Assembly (NCBI RefSeq): GCF_030272615.1
Contig: NC_081408.1
Coordinates: 335,204,793 to 335,268,792 of the forward strand
Source of the DNA: Cryptomeria japonica
Lineage: Eukaryota; Streptophyta; Pinopsida; Cupressales; Cupressaceae
Direction of reading: 5' to 3'
DNA: 64,000 bases
Shown: positions 24,220 to 36,212 of the stretch, piece after piece
Position numbering within the stretch: position 1 is the first letter of the stretch
Layout of the letters: each line of letters begins with the position of its first letter
The notes under the pieces: model-generated
What the model was told of the DNA's origin: nothing
Seen by the model: only the letters and a program-made list of their open reading frames with translations
The model's database searches: none
Made by a program: the position numbers and the translations under genes

Positions 24220-25005
24220 ATGGCTTCCTCTTTTTCTACTAAATTTATTGCAAACCCTATTGTTATGGAAGTTGTAAAATGGCCTAGGCCCGTTTTCAAA
24301 ATTATTCCTGAGATAGCTAAGCAAGATGACTTCATAGGCGCATTTTCAAAAATTCCTAAAGGTGTAGCTTATGTTGAAGACCCTAGAATTTACATTCATT
24401 GCAATATTGAAGAATTAGGTTCTGAAGAAGTGTTAAAGATGTTTAGAACCATAATCTGTGATGAAAATGGCAATGTCAAATCTGAGCACAAAATTATTGA
24501 GACCTTAGGTTTTATGGAAATCTTGGACATCCCTGAATTTTCTAAGGAGGTAGTGAGAATTGTCCTTAGTAGGGTACATAGAGAATTTCTTTGGTTAGAT
24601 TCAGTCTGCAAACTCACCAAGGAAGCAATTAGGGTAGTGATAGGTTTACCCTCAACTGGTAGCAGGCCAGACAAGACAAAGAAGGTACCTAACAACACAG
24701 TCATGACCTTAATCGGAGCAACATCTGATAGTAGATCTTTGAGAGTAAATGACATCAAGGATATCAATGTCAGATTCATAAGTATGAGCTTAGGTTACAA
24801 GACTACACATGCAAACTGACTTAATTCAGTTTCTAGTCCTTGCATTAAAAGTGCTTATGAAATGGTAAATAATGATGCAAAAAAATATGTGTGTGAATGG
24901 TTGAAGGATGAACTAATAGACAACCTGAAATAGATAAAAGGTGATAAGAAAGGGACATTTCGTTTTGGTAATCATTTGGTATGCCTTATGTTTTATTTCT
25001 CAAAA
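24220..25005 (+). pseudogene. A1 ORF2, N-terminal part
   Basis: An ORF starts MASSFSTKFIANPIVMEVVK and stays open for 199 codons. The family then continues past a TGA at 24817 (KTTHAN-stop-LNSVSS) and a TAG near 24931 to about VCLMFYFSK, where similarity to A2 ends. Conserved phrases shared with A2 are EDPRxYIHC, WLDxV, GLPST, RPDKTKKV and GATSD. The 300-bp gap between ORF1 and ORF2 is a non-coding spacer also present in A2. I do not recognise the fold; the style recalls plant-transposon accessory domains, but that is not established. Confidence 0.7.
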
Positions 25006-27508
25006 TAAATTCCATGGCCCACCCTCCCTTCGAGCTCCCAATCATGGTAGACATTCCTCAGCCATCTCACTATAACAAGGGGAAGTGCTCATCTTGTGTC
25101 CCTTTGTCTCCTCTTGCACCTTTCTCATAGCTTGTGTCGACACCCTCTATCCCTCTAACCACTAACCACTCCTTGAGAAAAATGAGGTAGGGAGCTCATT
25201 GTTGTGAATGTGGTTCCTCTCTAGGATGCACCTCTTGTTTCATCGATTGGGCCTTCTCCTATCCTTGACACAATTTCAGAGGCCTCTTCTATGGAGCATG
25301 ATGTTCCTGAGTCCTCTCTAGCTTCGGTTGGTGGTCCTCATCTCTGTCAAAACCAACATGCGTGTGAGTGTAAATTCTTTTGATGGGCTTTAACTTGATA
25401 GCGCGACACTACCTTGCAGTCTGCTAGTGTGGCCCTGACACCCAACGCTACTATTTTGGAGCCTATCCATTCAGTTGCACCCATCCCTGCATTTGTTTTC
25501 ATCTCACTCCCTGCAGCTTAAGGGGCTTTTAATCAACCTCCCCCTAAGCGGGTGTAGGTTCTCATCACTTCTTCCTTGGAGCCTCCTCTTATCACATCTT
25601 TGTTGGGTATTCCTCCTTTGTCTCGGCCTTTGGACATGTTTCACACGTAGGTGGTGTCTAGTGCATCTCTATCTGCTCCACCTATTCTACCTCTACTTTA
25701 GCATATGATATTTCCTAGGGTTCTTCAGCCTTCTACGGTCAATAGGAGACCTAAAACTCCTATCCTGTATAAACGCAAGTTTGAGCAGGGCTCTGTCCTA
25801 TAGTTTTGACATTACAAATCATTGCAGGTAGTTTATTCACCCCTTCCTCTGTTTGTCTTAGTGCCTCTTAGTTTTCTTGTTTCTATTTGTGTGATCGAGA
25901 AGGTCCCACCTTCTCCTGAGTTTGTCACTACCCCTCTTCCAAAGGTTAGCTATATTGTCTTTGTTTCATCTTCTCCAAGTGAGTCACCTACCTCCTCCAT
26001 GAAAGCTTTCATGTTTGACTCATTGGAGGAGATTCTGGCCTTGTCTTCAATTTTTCTGTGACTGTTGACCCTCACCTCCTCTAAGCTTGTGGACACCGAT
26101 GTTGATGCAGCCTCATCCCTCACTCTCACTGTGGGTGAGGCACCTAGTGCTGCTCTAGTTGTTGTACCTCTTCAAGATCTTATGCCTTCTCCCTATGACC
26201 TAGATTGGGAGGACAATGATCTCCTACAGGATGACCTTTATCTTTTTATCTCTTTATCTTCATCTGCTTGCATGTGTGCATAATTTTATTCCCCTGTTAT
26301 TTCTTTATTTGTTTGTTCCCTCCCGCGAGGCCCAAGTCACTCCATAGGCACTTGGATATGAGAGGTTGACTGTCTTTATCCATTGTTATCTCTTGCAGGA
26401 CCTAAGTTACTCTGTAGGTGCTCAGATATAGGGGATTTTTTTTCGTACACATTCCTCTATTTGTCTATATACTTCTCCTATTTGTCGTATCTTGCTTTTT
26501 GACATTCGACAATGATGCAAAGCATTGGGGGCATCCTTTTTCCTTATTTAGTGTTGAACCAAAATTTTATTTTACCTTTTTTTTCATGTGCTCTTCTTTC
26601 GATTCGAGACCTTTAGCGTTATGATGATACACCCATCTCATAGTGATACTATATATCCTCTTGATGCTTCTATGGGACCTGATGCCAAATTATCAGATCC
26701 CCCTATCCTCTTGCATTGTATCTTTTGATGTTGTAGATATCTATGTGTCACTTTCTCTTAGTGGCATTCAACGGAAATATCTCGCTATGTTGGCATGCCC
26801 CAACCACTCTTATCCTTAGAATAACATGCCTTCCACACATATCATTCTAAAGGGGGCCCATCATAGCTACATTTTATTTTTTAGCTCTTGCATTTGTTTC
26901 CTTTTCTAGTTTCTTTTTCATGTTCACCTAGGTGGGGGCCAAACCACTCGATCTTTCTCTTTTCCAAGATCACTTAGGTGGGGGCCAAACTACTTGATCT
27001 TTTTCTTTTCCAAGATCTCCTAGGTGGTGGCAAAAGCCACTTGATCTATTACAAAGATCACCTACATGGGGGCCAAACCATTCTTGATATATCTTTCTTG
27101 TTTACCTTGGTAGGGGCCAATCTACTACTTACCAAATTTATTTTCCCTATTGCATGTAAATCTAGCATGTCACTACCCATTTTGACAAATATATCTACAT
27201 CTTCCCTATCACATGACTATCTATTGTATCGCTACCCATGTTGATAGTCATCTCACCCTATTGTATGGTCATCCATAGTGGCATATCATGCCCTATCATC
27301 TGGCTGTCTAGCATGGTACATCTTGCTTACCATACGAACGTATCCTATACCAATGGTACATACATATCCTATACCAATGGCTGTTGCTTATCTTGTATCT
27401 TTTCATAACCAGGGGTTTTCCTCCAAACTGAGGTTTGTTTTTATTAAGTTATCTCCTTATTTAACTTATTATCCATCAAACTAGTCTGCAACTAGCATGT
27501 TTGTGATG
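25006..27508. other. Unassigned C/T-rich region, possibly a decayed coding element
   Basis: No known domain is visible. Short open stretches encode Ser/Pro/Leu-rich protein, for example about 25240-25350 (SIGPSPILDTISEASSMEHD) and 25822-26283 (one frame with a single stop, ending DLDWEDNDLLQDDLYLF). This might be the disordered tail of an old retroelement protein. It is the sequence into which element B inserted; its continuation is at 53375. Confidence 0.3.
26935..27122. repeat. 46-bp tandem repeat, about four units
   Basis: Units carry CACCTAGGTGGGGGCCAAAC followed by GATCTTTCTCTTTTCCAAGAT. The first two units are close to identical and later ones are shortened or diverged. Confidence 0.85.
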
Positions 27509-28471
27509 TGTTGGAATCCAAGAAAACTAAGAGGGGAGAGGGGGGTGAATTAGTGTTCTACTAGTGTAAGAATTTCTAAACTTATTGTTGATCAACCGGA
27601 TGACAAAATATAAAATTAAAGTGCATAAACAAATGAACACATAAAACAATACCATAACACCAATATTTATACATGGAAAACTCTGTAAAGGGAAAAACCA
27701 TAGTGGGGTTAATACCCACAATATCTATATACTTGATCAAGGTATACAAATATTACATAGAGGGGTATGCACATGCATACAAGCTTACCACCTAGAGTTC
27801 ACTACTCAAATACACATATATGGAAGTCCCACTAACTTATAGATCATTACATAATGATTTATAATAGAATTAAACTTAAATGATGCATCTGACCATGCTG
27901 GATAAGTTTTGGTTGTAGCTTTGAGTTCCTCAACTGAACCGATGATAACTGATACTCTATTCTACTACTAGTTAGGGTTGCGCACATGCAACTATGCACA
28001 TATGCTAACATTCTCTCATGAATTTGTACACTATCAATCTCTGACTCTTTTTCATCTCAAATCGCATCTATGAATGTATATATTCCATCACTGAGTGATC
28101 TCTCTTATATACCCTTATAACTTGTTCATCATGTTGGCCTTCACAATGAAAATAAACTTTTTCACTTCCTCTTGGTTCATAAAGTATTACAAATTATCTC
28201 GATGATCTTATTTGATGTCGGCCTGGCATGCTACCTTCAATTCCTCAAATGACTTTACCAGGTCTCATAATATGAATTGTTGGTACCAAGAGTAACCGGT
28301 TAACAAGTGTAAACCATAGGGTGTATACTAGTTGGCCTTATCTAGACAAAATGATAAAGTGATGAGTTCAGATGAAGAAATACCATCTCCCTAAGATGAG
28401 TTCCATCAATGACAACCCAAAATGCAATTCACCTCAGAAGGTGACTACCAAATGAGTGTCAATTGCCAATA
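27509..28471 (-). repeat. 3' LTR of B (963 bp)
   Basis: Starts TGTTGGAATCCAAG on the plus strand and ends ATTGCCAATA before the polypurine tract. It matches the two halves of the 5' LTR at 40189-40645 and 52948-53374; for example ATCAATCTCTGACTC here continues to CATCTCAAATCG as it would in the healed 5' LTR. Confidence 0.85.
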
Positions 28472-28494
28472 ATCTCCCCCTTTGGCATTGATGG
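28472..28494 (-). promoter_or_regulatory. Polypurine tract of B
   Basis: Minus-strand CATCAATGCCAAAGGGGGAG followed by AT and then TATTGGCA. Almost identical to that of A2. Confidence 0.8.
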
Positions 28495-28599
28495 AAACAC
28501 ATGTGAAAAATGATATTACCTGTGAGAGTGCTCCCTCTTTCCTGTACATCCATGCAATTATTTACATTTGTACTCTCCCCCTGTGATATACATTCATTT

Positions 28600-31500
28600 T
28601 TCACTCTACTCCTCCCCCTTTGACCTAAATGACAAAGATGGGTAAATATATATGAGAAGAAATATGTACAAGTGATTTACATATACCAGTCTCTATACAT
28701 ATTTCAGAATCTCTACATACAAAGTCTTTAAAATTGAAAAGTAAGTATCCCATTGTTTCCTGAGTGAATGTAGAATGGAGTTGAACCCATTCACGAGACT
28801 AGCATAGTATTCAATAGCTTGGGATTCTATTGGATCCTCTTGTTGCATATTAGCTATTCACTCTGTTTCATGACAAAGAAGGTTGTCTAACTGAGGGCCT
28901 GCAAAGTTTCAAAGCTCTATGGCTCTCTTTATCATATTGTCCCTTTCCTTTTCTAACTTTAATATTTGATCCATGACTACTAGAATTGGACCTTCAAGAG
29001 AGCTTGTTAGGTTTGATGCTAGATTGTAAGAATGTGAAATTTGAAGCAATTGGCCTTTACAATCCATAATTTGTTTGTCTAGGGAGGCAGTGAGCTTTGA
29101 AAAATCTAAACAAGTTTTGTATACTTTACCTCCTTCTGCTAAGGCTTCATCAATAGACTGTAGACATGTATGAAGTTTTTCCTTTTTTGTTGATATCATC
29201 TGCAAAAATGTTTGTTTCCTAGCCTCAACGAATTTGTCTTTGGCCTCAAGTGCAAAAATTTTAACCAAAGAATTATACTACTTAGGAATGTACTCAATTA
29301 TTTGCTAAAGTTTCCTAGAAGGGCTTGATCTTTCTTCTACTTGAAATTTTGGTATGAGCCAGTTCAAAACATAAAAAGTGGACTAAATTAATTTCCTATC
29401 CTTGGATTCTTCTTGAGCTAACTCCTAACTCACCTAAGCTTGGAGTGCAGTTGTATCCAATACCTTTTCCATTGGTGACATCAGGTGGTAAGGTTTATCA
29501 AAATTGATGGAAAATCCTGACATTTTCCCTTTGGCTTTTGTTAAAGATGTGTCAATTGCCAATCCAGAAGGTAAATCTAACTCTACCCTTTTTCCTTGGT
29601 CTTCTGGGGTATGTCTGTTGTTTCCTTGTCTGCTAGATTCTACATCTCATGTGCACTAGTGGCTTCATCACTTGGTGCACCACTCTCTTTTGGTGCATCA
29701 TCTAATTCCTTTTATTTTGCACCTTTTTCCTTTACAACCTCTTCCTCAACATCCTATACATTAGTTTTTGGAGGAGTCTGAGTATCCTCAATGTCAAATT
29801 TTGACTCGTGAGCTGAAGGAGTAGTAACCGGTGGATCAGTTTTCATATTTTGTTCATCTTTCCTTTCGGGTTCAACATTTTGTGACTGTACAAAGATAGG
29901 ACTTAGCTCATATCCTTTACTTGAAAGAATTCTTACCCATACATCTATTTTTTCTTTCTGGATCTCTTTATATCTTTCCAACATTAAGTTGTTTATGTGG
30001 TGTTTAGGTTTGAATTCTGTCAAACCTGTCTTATTTATTAAATTTGCAACCTCTTGTGGAGTAATGGATGGAAAAATATTAATCAATTATGTTTCCTTCA
30101 TCTATCTATCCATATTCTATGCATGTAATTTCCTTGTTTCTAATCTATCATATAGCTCTTTGGGCAAAATTTTCTCCAATTATATCAATGTTTTACTAAA
30201 TGAATCAAGATATAAAACAATGGCCTCTTCTAATTGTTTCTTATCCTTTTCATCAAATTCATCATAAAATGCTAAAATGTTTTTTAAATTTCCATCATTA
30301 ATAATTTGATCTATAATTTCTTGAGCATCTAACCTATTTTGCTTACCGATTCTCTTCTTAGTTTTTGGTTTAGATTTCTTATCTCGTTTAGGTTTCCTTT
30401 TGTGTATGATGCTAATCTTAGGAGTCTTCTTGGGTTGCTCCTTCTCTGGTGGGTTGTCCTTTGACAAATCTTACAAAAACACCTTTCTTCTTAGGTGCTT
30501 GTTTGATTTCTTCTTTTGACTCTATCTCCTCTGAAGATACCGCAACATATTCCCTTGTCGGTTTTTCTCTTTTTCTTTGCTTCCATAGGGTTAGGGCTAG
30601 CAGGATCATTAGATGGTCATTCCTGTTGTCTAGGTGGTTTAGTTGTGACTGGGACAATATTTGGTGTGGCCTGAGCTTCTTTCTTTTCCTCTCTTTCCTC
30701 TTTTCTTATCTTCTTCTCTTCTTCTTTTCTCCAAGCTTCAAGGATTTTAACCTTTTGTTCTACTTCTGCCCTGTCATGACCTTCACTAGTTAGTTGCTCA
30801 CCTGCAACTCTTGTCATTTTCCTTGTGATGCTGGGTGCAACCTATTACTAATGGACTTTTAGTCTCATCTCTTGTGCAATGCCAAATTTTTATTCTTTTT
30901 CATCAACTGGAATTGTGAGTAGATGTTGTGTATATTGATCAAGTGTGGCTGCATCTACCTCATATCCCATTGGCATGATCCAAGTTGTCCTGGGCGAGAC
31001 CGCCTCCATCATGCATTCATCCTTATTGACCATGAAACAAATTGTGTCCTGATATTTTTCCATAATTTATTTTGGAATCCTCACCCTATTCTTCATCTCT
31101 TCTTGAAATGTTTTGAAAAAGGCCCACAAGTTAGCCTTCTGCTACTTGTCACCCTGCCAGTCTAGTATTTGTGCTATTTGAGTTGCAACCGGTCTATCAA
31201 ATGACCATTGAATTCTTCCATAACCGTGTACCATATTCAGAAAGTAAAGGTTAAGCATATAATCAGAGAACCATACCATAATTTATTATTCTTATCTTGC
31301 TTGATCTTTCAAAGGTTGGTCAACAATTCCTTGACTATCACACTGCATAAGTCATAGTGAGCATCTTCTCTCACCATCTGATAAGAAATGTGAATGACAG
31401 TTTTGGAGACTAAGTTCAGTCAACTAGATTGATAAACCTTATATCCAATCACCATTGTGGTAAATTTCACATCAGGATCCCTGATATCATCAACTAGCAT

Positions 31501-31675
31501 TGATCTACCATCATAGGCTGCACCGATGAGTTTGCATACATCTGTGTTTGATATTTGTCGAAGCCTTGACACATCTCCGACTTTGTAGAGGCATGTGATA
31601 TTCTTGATCACTTCTTCTATTATCTTTTATTTCTAGTCCAACTATAATAACTCCCCATGAATTCGGTCGAGGATG
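28600..31675 (-). pseudogene. B ORF2, middle and C-terminal part (heavily decayed)
   Basis: Minus-strand fragments in changing frames resemble A2 ORF2 in order and character. They include CKLIGAAYDGRSMLVDDIRD (31420-31611; A2 has GATSDKRSLRVNDV), a Lys/Glu-rich stretch (30617-30817), PPEKEQPKKTPKISIIHKRK (30180-30467), ITPQEVANLINKTGLTEFKP (29754-30086) and a predicted helical segment (28909-29268). Many stops and frameshifts separate them. The N-terminus is at 38248-38585, beyond the A2 insertion. Confidence 0.6.
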
Positions 31676-32478
31676 TGTTAGTATTCCCACAGATACTGAG
31701 AGGGGGCATGAATCAGTATCTAACCAGTTATTAATTGTACTTGCCTTAGAACATGTAGAACATATTAATACTGCATATCGGTAAATAGAAAGTAATGCAA
31801 TAAACAGAGATAAAAGCAACCACATGAAAAACACACCATAACACAATATTTTAACGAGGAAACCCGATGTGAGAAAAACCTAGGTGGGATTTGTGACCCA
31901 CAATATTCACTTACTGGCCAATAAGAGAATATTACTGCTACAATAGGGACCTGCACATGCAGGAAGGCCAAGTGCCTAGAGCTCACTACTCAATTACAAA
32001 ATGGGAAGTCTCACTAATTTACAAAATGGATTATATAAATCCAATGTCTCGTACTGCTTCAAAATAGCATCTAAAATGCTAGATCCAGTACCGATTTCTG
32101 CTCTGCTTCTTACATAAACCCTTAACCTATAATTTGCATACTAGGTCTACCTTATTTCGCCTAAATACATTCCTCCATGCTTACATAAATGCTCTATAAT
32201 GATCTCTTATATATATGAGTCATTTTACAATGTTGCCAAGTTGGCTTACAATGAGTTTACAATAATTAACAAAATATATTATAACAAAATTCCTATCAGC
32301 CTCTGTGTTGGTATGCTTCCTTTCACTGCCGATGTCAGTGGTCTAAGTGCTGGTGTAGAGTCTGATCTTGCTAGTACCAGTGGATTGCCTTGCCGGTGTC
32401 ATAGGATTGTAAGGTTGCCATCAATGAAAAAACCTTCAATTACCTACAATGTCTCATTGGAGCGTGCATTTGCCAACA
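31676..32478 (-). repeat. 3' LTR of A2 (803 bp)
   Basis: Plus-strand TGTTAGTATTCCCACAGATA to TTTGCCAACA. It matches 37446-38247 closely (a few percent difference by eye). Confidence 0.9.
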
Positions 32479-32502
32479 ATCTCCCCCTTTGGTATTGATG
32501 GC
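32479..32502 (-). promoter_or_regulatory. Polypurine tract of A2
   Basis: Minus-strand CAATACCAAAGGGGGAGAT followed by TGTTGGCA. It defines the 3' LTR and fits the PBS at the other end. Confidence 0.88.
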
Positions 32503-32688
32503 AACACTCATGAGAAAAATTCAAACGTGTATCCAAAAATTGAAGTCCAAAAATGTGTTACCAAAAATGTGTGCTCCCCCTGAGCAAGTGATCCCTAAGT
32601 TATTGGATTTTTCTCATACCACTACTACTCCCCCTTTGGCATCAATGACAAAGGTTTTCAAAGTGTCAATAGAGTGTAGTTTTGTGTT

Positions 32689-35600
32689 TTACCCTTGTAA
32701 CCGGTTGGTTACAATCTGAAAAAGATCCACCAAAAGTAGATTTAGGCTCTCAAGGAAATTTTTACTATCTTTTATTGTAGCCTCTATCCTCTGAACTATA
32801 CCGATGAGGTGTTGTATTTGCTTTGCCAGTGTTTTCTGTCCTTGAACCAAGGCATCTGATATTTCCTTCCTTAAGGAGGCGAGGTAGTCCAGTTTTGGAC
32901 TTAGTCTCCATTTAAGATCCTTAGCCTTACTTTTTATTCTTTCCTTTTCTCTTTCTAGCTTTAATATTTCTTCATCAAAACCTATTATTTTCTGCTCAAA
33001 AACTGATAATGAATCAAATGAATTAATGAAATTGTCAGCAAGTTGATTTATTTCTTCCTATATCTTGCTAATCTTCCTGTCTATATCAACTATCAAAAAG
33101 TTAGTCTTACAAGTATCTCTATACAAATTTTTGAATTCCTTTAATGTGCTACATAATTTTGGTAGAAGTGTGTCAAACTGCCTTGTACACTTCTTTATTT
33201 CTTCCTCAAAGAATTTTTGTTTTTCCTTCTCTAATCTCTCCTTGAATGCTTCTTCTTTTATTTGTTCAACTATCACTGTGTTGTCAGTAGTATACTTAGA
33301 CAAAGTGTCAAGTTGACTCAAAGAATCCTTATTATCTACATTACGTTTTGGAGCTATCATTTTCAAAATTGGGATTGTATCATCTATAGCCTTGTATGCT
33401 TGGGAGCTACAATCTGTTATTTTTTTTATGGAGTCCAAAATAACTTCTGTTACATTAGTTGGTTTGAATCCTGTAGTTGAAGGGCCAACACTCTTTATCC
33501 CACTGGTGGGAGCAATATCCTTGCTTGTGGTGACCTCTGGTAGGTCAGTTTGTGTTTCCATTTCCTTAAGCAAAGGTTTTTATTGCTCTCATGTTGCCGG
33601 TGGCACTATTTTCACATGAGTTTGTTGCTGAGAGGGAGCATGTTGCTTTGTTTGTTGCTCTTTATCATCTGTCGGTTTACCATTTGTACCATCAGTTACC
33701 AGTGGCTCAATAGCCATATCAGTCTTTCCAGTTGTGTCCTTATCTACCACAATGTTAACTTTCTGAGTATCAATGTCAACTATGTATAATACCTCAGAGT
33801 TAGGATTTGTGTCCTCTTGTGGTATATCCATACTCTCACTAGCCGATTGATCTTCAGTTGTAGCTACCGGTGGAGTAACCAAAGGTGATGGGGATAAATT
33901 ATCTCTTATCTTTATGCTCGGGGGTCCACCAACCTTGCCTTTTCCTTTATCCTTATCTTTCTGATATACTTTGATAGGTTTGGGATTTCTATACTCTTCT
34001 TGCTTTTCCTTCTCTACAAGGAATATATCCCATGCATTTTCAGTTTCCTCTGCAACCTCATTTACTCTACCAACCATGAGTGCTATATGCTAGTGTACAG
34101 TTGAGAATACTGACCAGTTAGCTTTTGCAATCAGATCATCTATCTCCTTTGGTGAGTTAACAGGATAAACAACAAGTAGTTTCTCAATTTTTATTTTCTT
34201 GTCAAGCTCTATAATAGCTTGCCTTCTAGCTTCAAGTTGCTTAAACAGTTCTATCGGTAATTCATCCACAACTCGCATCAAATTTTTTTTATAGATATCT
34301 AAGTGTAGAATTACACTATTTTCAACTTTCTCTTTGTCATCAACTGATAATATATCATATAATTTGTTGATGTTCTTAAGCTTTCCTTCCTCTGTTATTT
34401 CATCTAGTAGTTTGTCAATTGGGGCAATGTTTTGTTTAGTTTTCTTCTTGGGTGTTAACTTTTTCTTCTTAGCTAGTGGCCTTACTGCCTGTTGTTTTTG
34501 TCTGGTTCTTCTAGGTGAAGGTATTGATACCAGTGAAGGTTCTCTTTTCCCCACAACCCTTTTGAATGTAGCTGGCATATCACTCTCTGAAGAAGTTACT
34601 ACCGGTGAAAGGTGAGTTTCAAGCTGTAGTGCTTCTAGCTCATCTTCAGTGATACCATTTTTCTTGAGACATCTTCCTTTATGGCCTTTACCTGTCAAGA
34701 TCCTCTTCTTACTGTTGCTTCAACTTTCTTTACATTTTTCTTTGATTGGATCTATTTTTCAATGGTCTCAGCACTACCAAATACCTCTTCCTTAGGTTCC
34801 TTGGGTGCTTCTAGGAGGGCTTTTCCATATGTTTCAATTATGAGATCATCAGTTTCATAACCCATTTCAGTAACCCAAATTGTTCTTGGGATGACTGCCT
34901 CCATCCAAATCTCATCTTTCTTGATAACAAAGCATATTTCATCTTTATACTTATCTACAATTGCTTGTGATAATCTGACTCTAGTCTTCACCTAGGCCTT
35001 TAATGCCTGAAAGTACTCATTTATATTCTTTTCTTATTTTCTCCCATGTTATTCAGTAAATCAGATAGTTGTTTGCCTACCGGTATGTCAAAACCTAGAT
35101 TTTTGTTGCCAATACCGAGCTCTTGTTTTGTTATGTGTAGCATTAAACAGACAAGTAGGTTTCTGAATCTAAATGTCCCCTTTTTGTCTTTCTTGATCTT
35201 TCCAAGATTATCAATCAATTCATCCTTCAACCATTCACACACATCTATTTTTGCATTATCCTTGATCATATCATAGGCACTTTTTATGCACAAGCTAGAA
35301 ACTGAGTTTAACCGGTTTGCATGTGTTGTTTTATATCCTAGAATCATGCTAATGAATCTGACATTAATGTTAGTTACATCATTCACCCTTAAGGATCTCT
35401 TGTCAGATGTTGCACCGGTTAGTTTAGTTACTAGGTCATTTGAGACCTTCTTTGTTTTATCTGGTCTGTTACTGGTGGAAGGTAACCCTGTCACAGCCTT
35501 TACTGCTTCCCATTTTGTGAACGAAATCTAACCAGAAGAATGAACCATGTACCCTTCTTAAAACTATCCTTATAACTTCCTTAGGGAAATCCAAAATGCT

Positions 35601-35906
35601 GAGAATTTCGGTGAATCCTAGGGTTTCAACTATTTTGTGTTCAGGTTTCACATTACCAGAATCACCACAAATTATGGAATTATACACGTTCTTGATTTCT
35701 TCATCACCTAATTCTTCAATATGACAATGGATGTACATTCTAGGGTCTTCTGCAAAAACTACTCCTTTGGGGATTTGAGAAAATGCACCAATATTATCAT
35801 CCTTTTTAGCTATCTCGGGAACTACCTGAAATACGGGTCTAGGGTGCTTAATCACTTTGATAATAGTAGGGTTTGCTATGAATTTAGGTACAAAAGAAGA
35901 TGCCAT
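32689..35906 (-). pseudogene. A2 ORF2: ~1,070-codon protein of unknown family
   Basis: ATG at 35906 (MASSFVPKFIANPTIIKVIK) to a natural TAA at 32689 (QIVTNRLQG). The N-terminal ~330 residues are the globular-looking conserved part (EDPRMYIHC, WLDFV, GLPSTSNRPDKTKKV, VCEWLKDELIDNLG). A segment with IWVTEMGYETDDLIIETYG follows. The second half is Lys/Glu/Thr/Pro-rich with basic patches (KKKKLTPKKKTKQN) and ends in long predicted helices (EEAFKERLEKEKQKFFEEEI; EEILKLEREKERIKSK). Frameshifts lie near 35500, 35025 and 34720; TAG at 34090, TGA and TAA near 33580-33589 and TAG at 33058 also interrupt it. No reverse transcriptase, integrase or protease motif is visible. Role unknown; being specific to this LTR family suggests an accessory or structural protein. 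Confidence 0.72.
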
Positions 35907-36212
35907 GATTATAAATACCTTTCTCTGCCTTAGGAATGATTGCTTGATGAATTGCTTTGCATCTTTGCTCGAAATGCCTTTGCTCGGGAGTTTTCATGCT
36001 CTTCAAAGATTTGAATGCTCGGTGAAATGAAAATGGAGCCAAAAACACTGATTTATAATGCTAATTCTACCAACCACCACATTTAATGCTTGTCGGTTAA
36101 GTAATCACTTAACTTATCTGCCGGTGTAGAAGTATTTTTGACTTCTTACCATCAACCAAGGGAATAATAGCATATTTCACGTTTGATTGCCAAACCCTCA
36201 AAAGAATTTTCT

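Larger units (their letters stand above)
21945..25005 (+). mobile_element. LTR element A1 (two-ORF, pol-less family), 3'-truncated
   Basis: A plus-strand 5' LTR, an initiator-Met-type primer site, ORF1 and the first ~260 codons of ORF2 are present. They line up with the complete minus-strand copy A2 (31676-38247). At about 25005 similarity to A2 ends abruptly inside ORF2, and neither the rest of ORF2 nor a 3' LTR is seen. The five bases before the LTR are GTGAT; no partner is visible. Confidence 0.8.
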
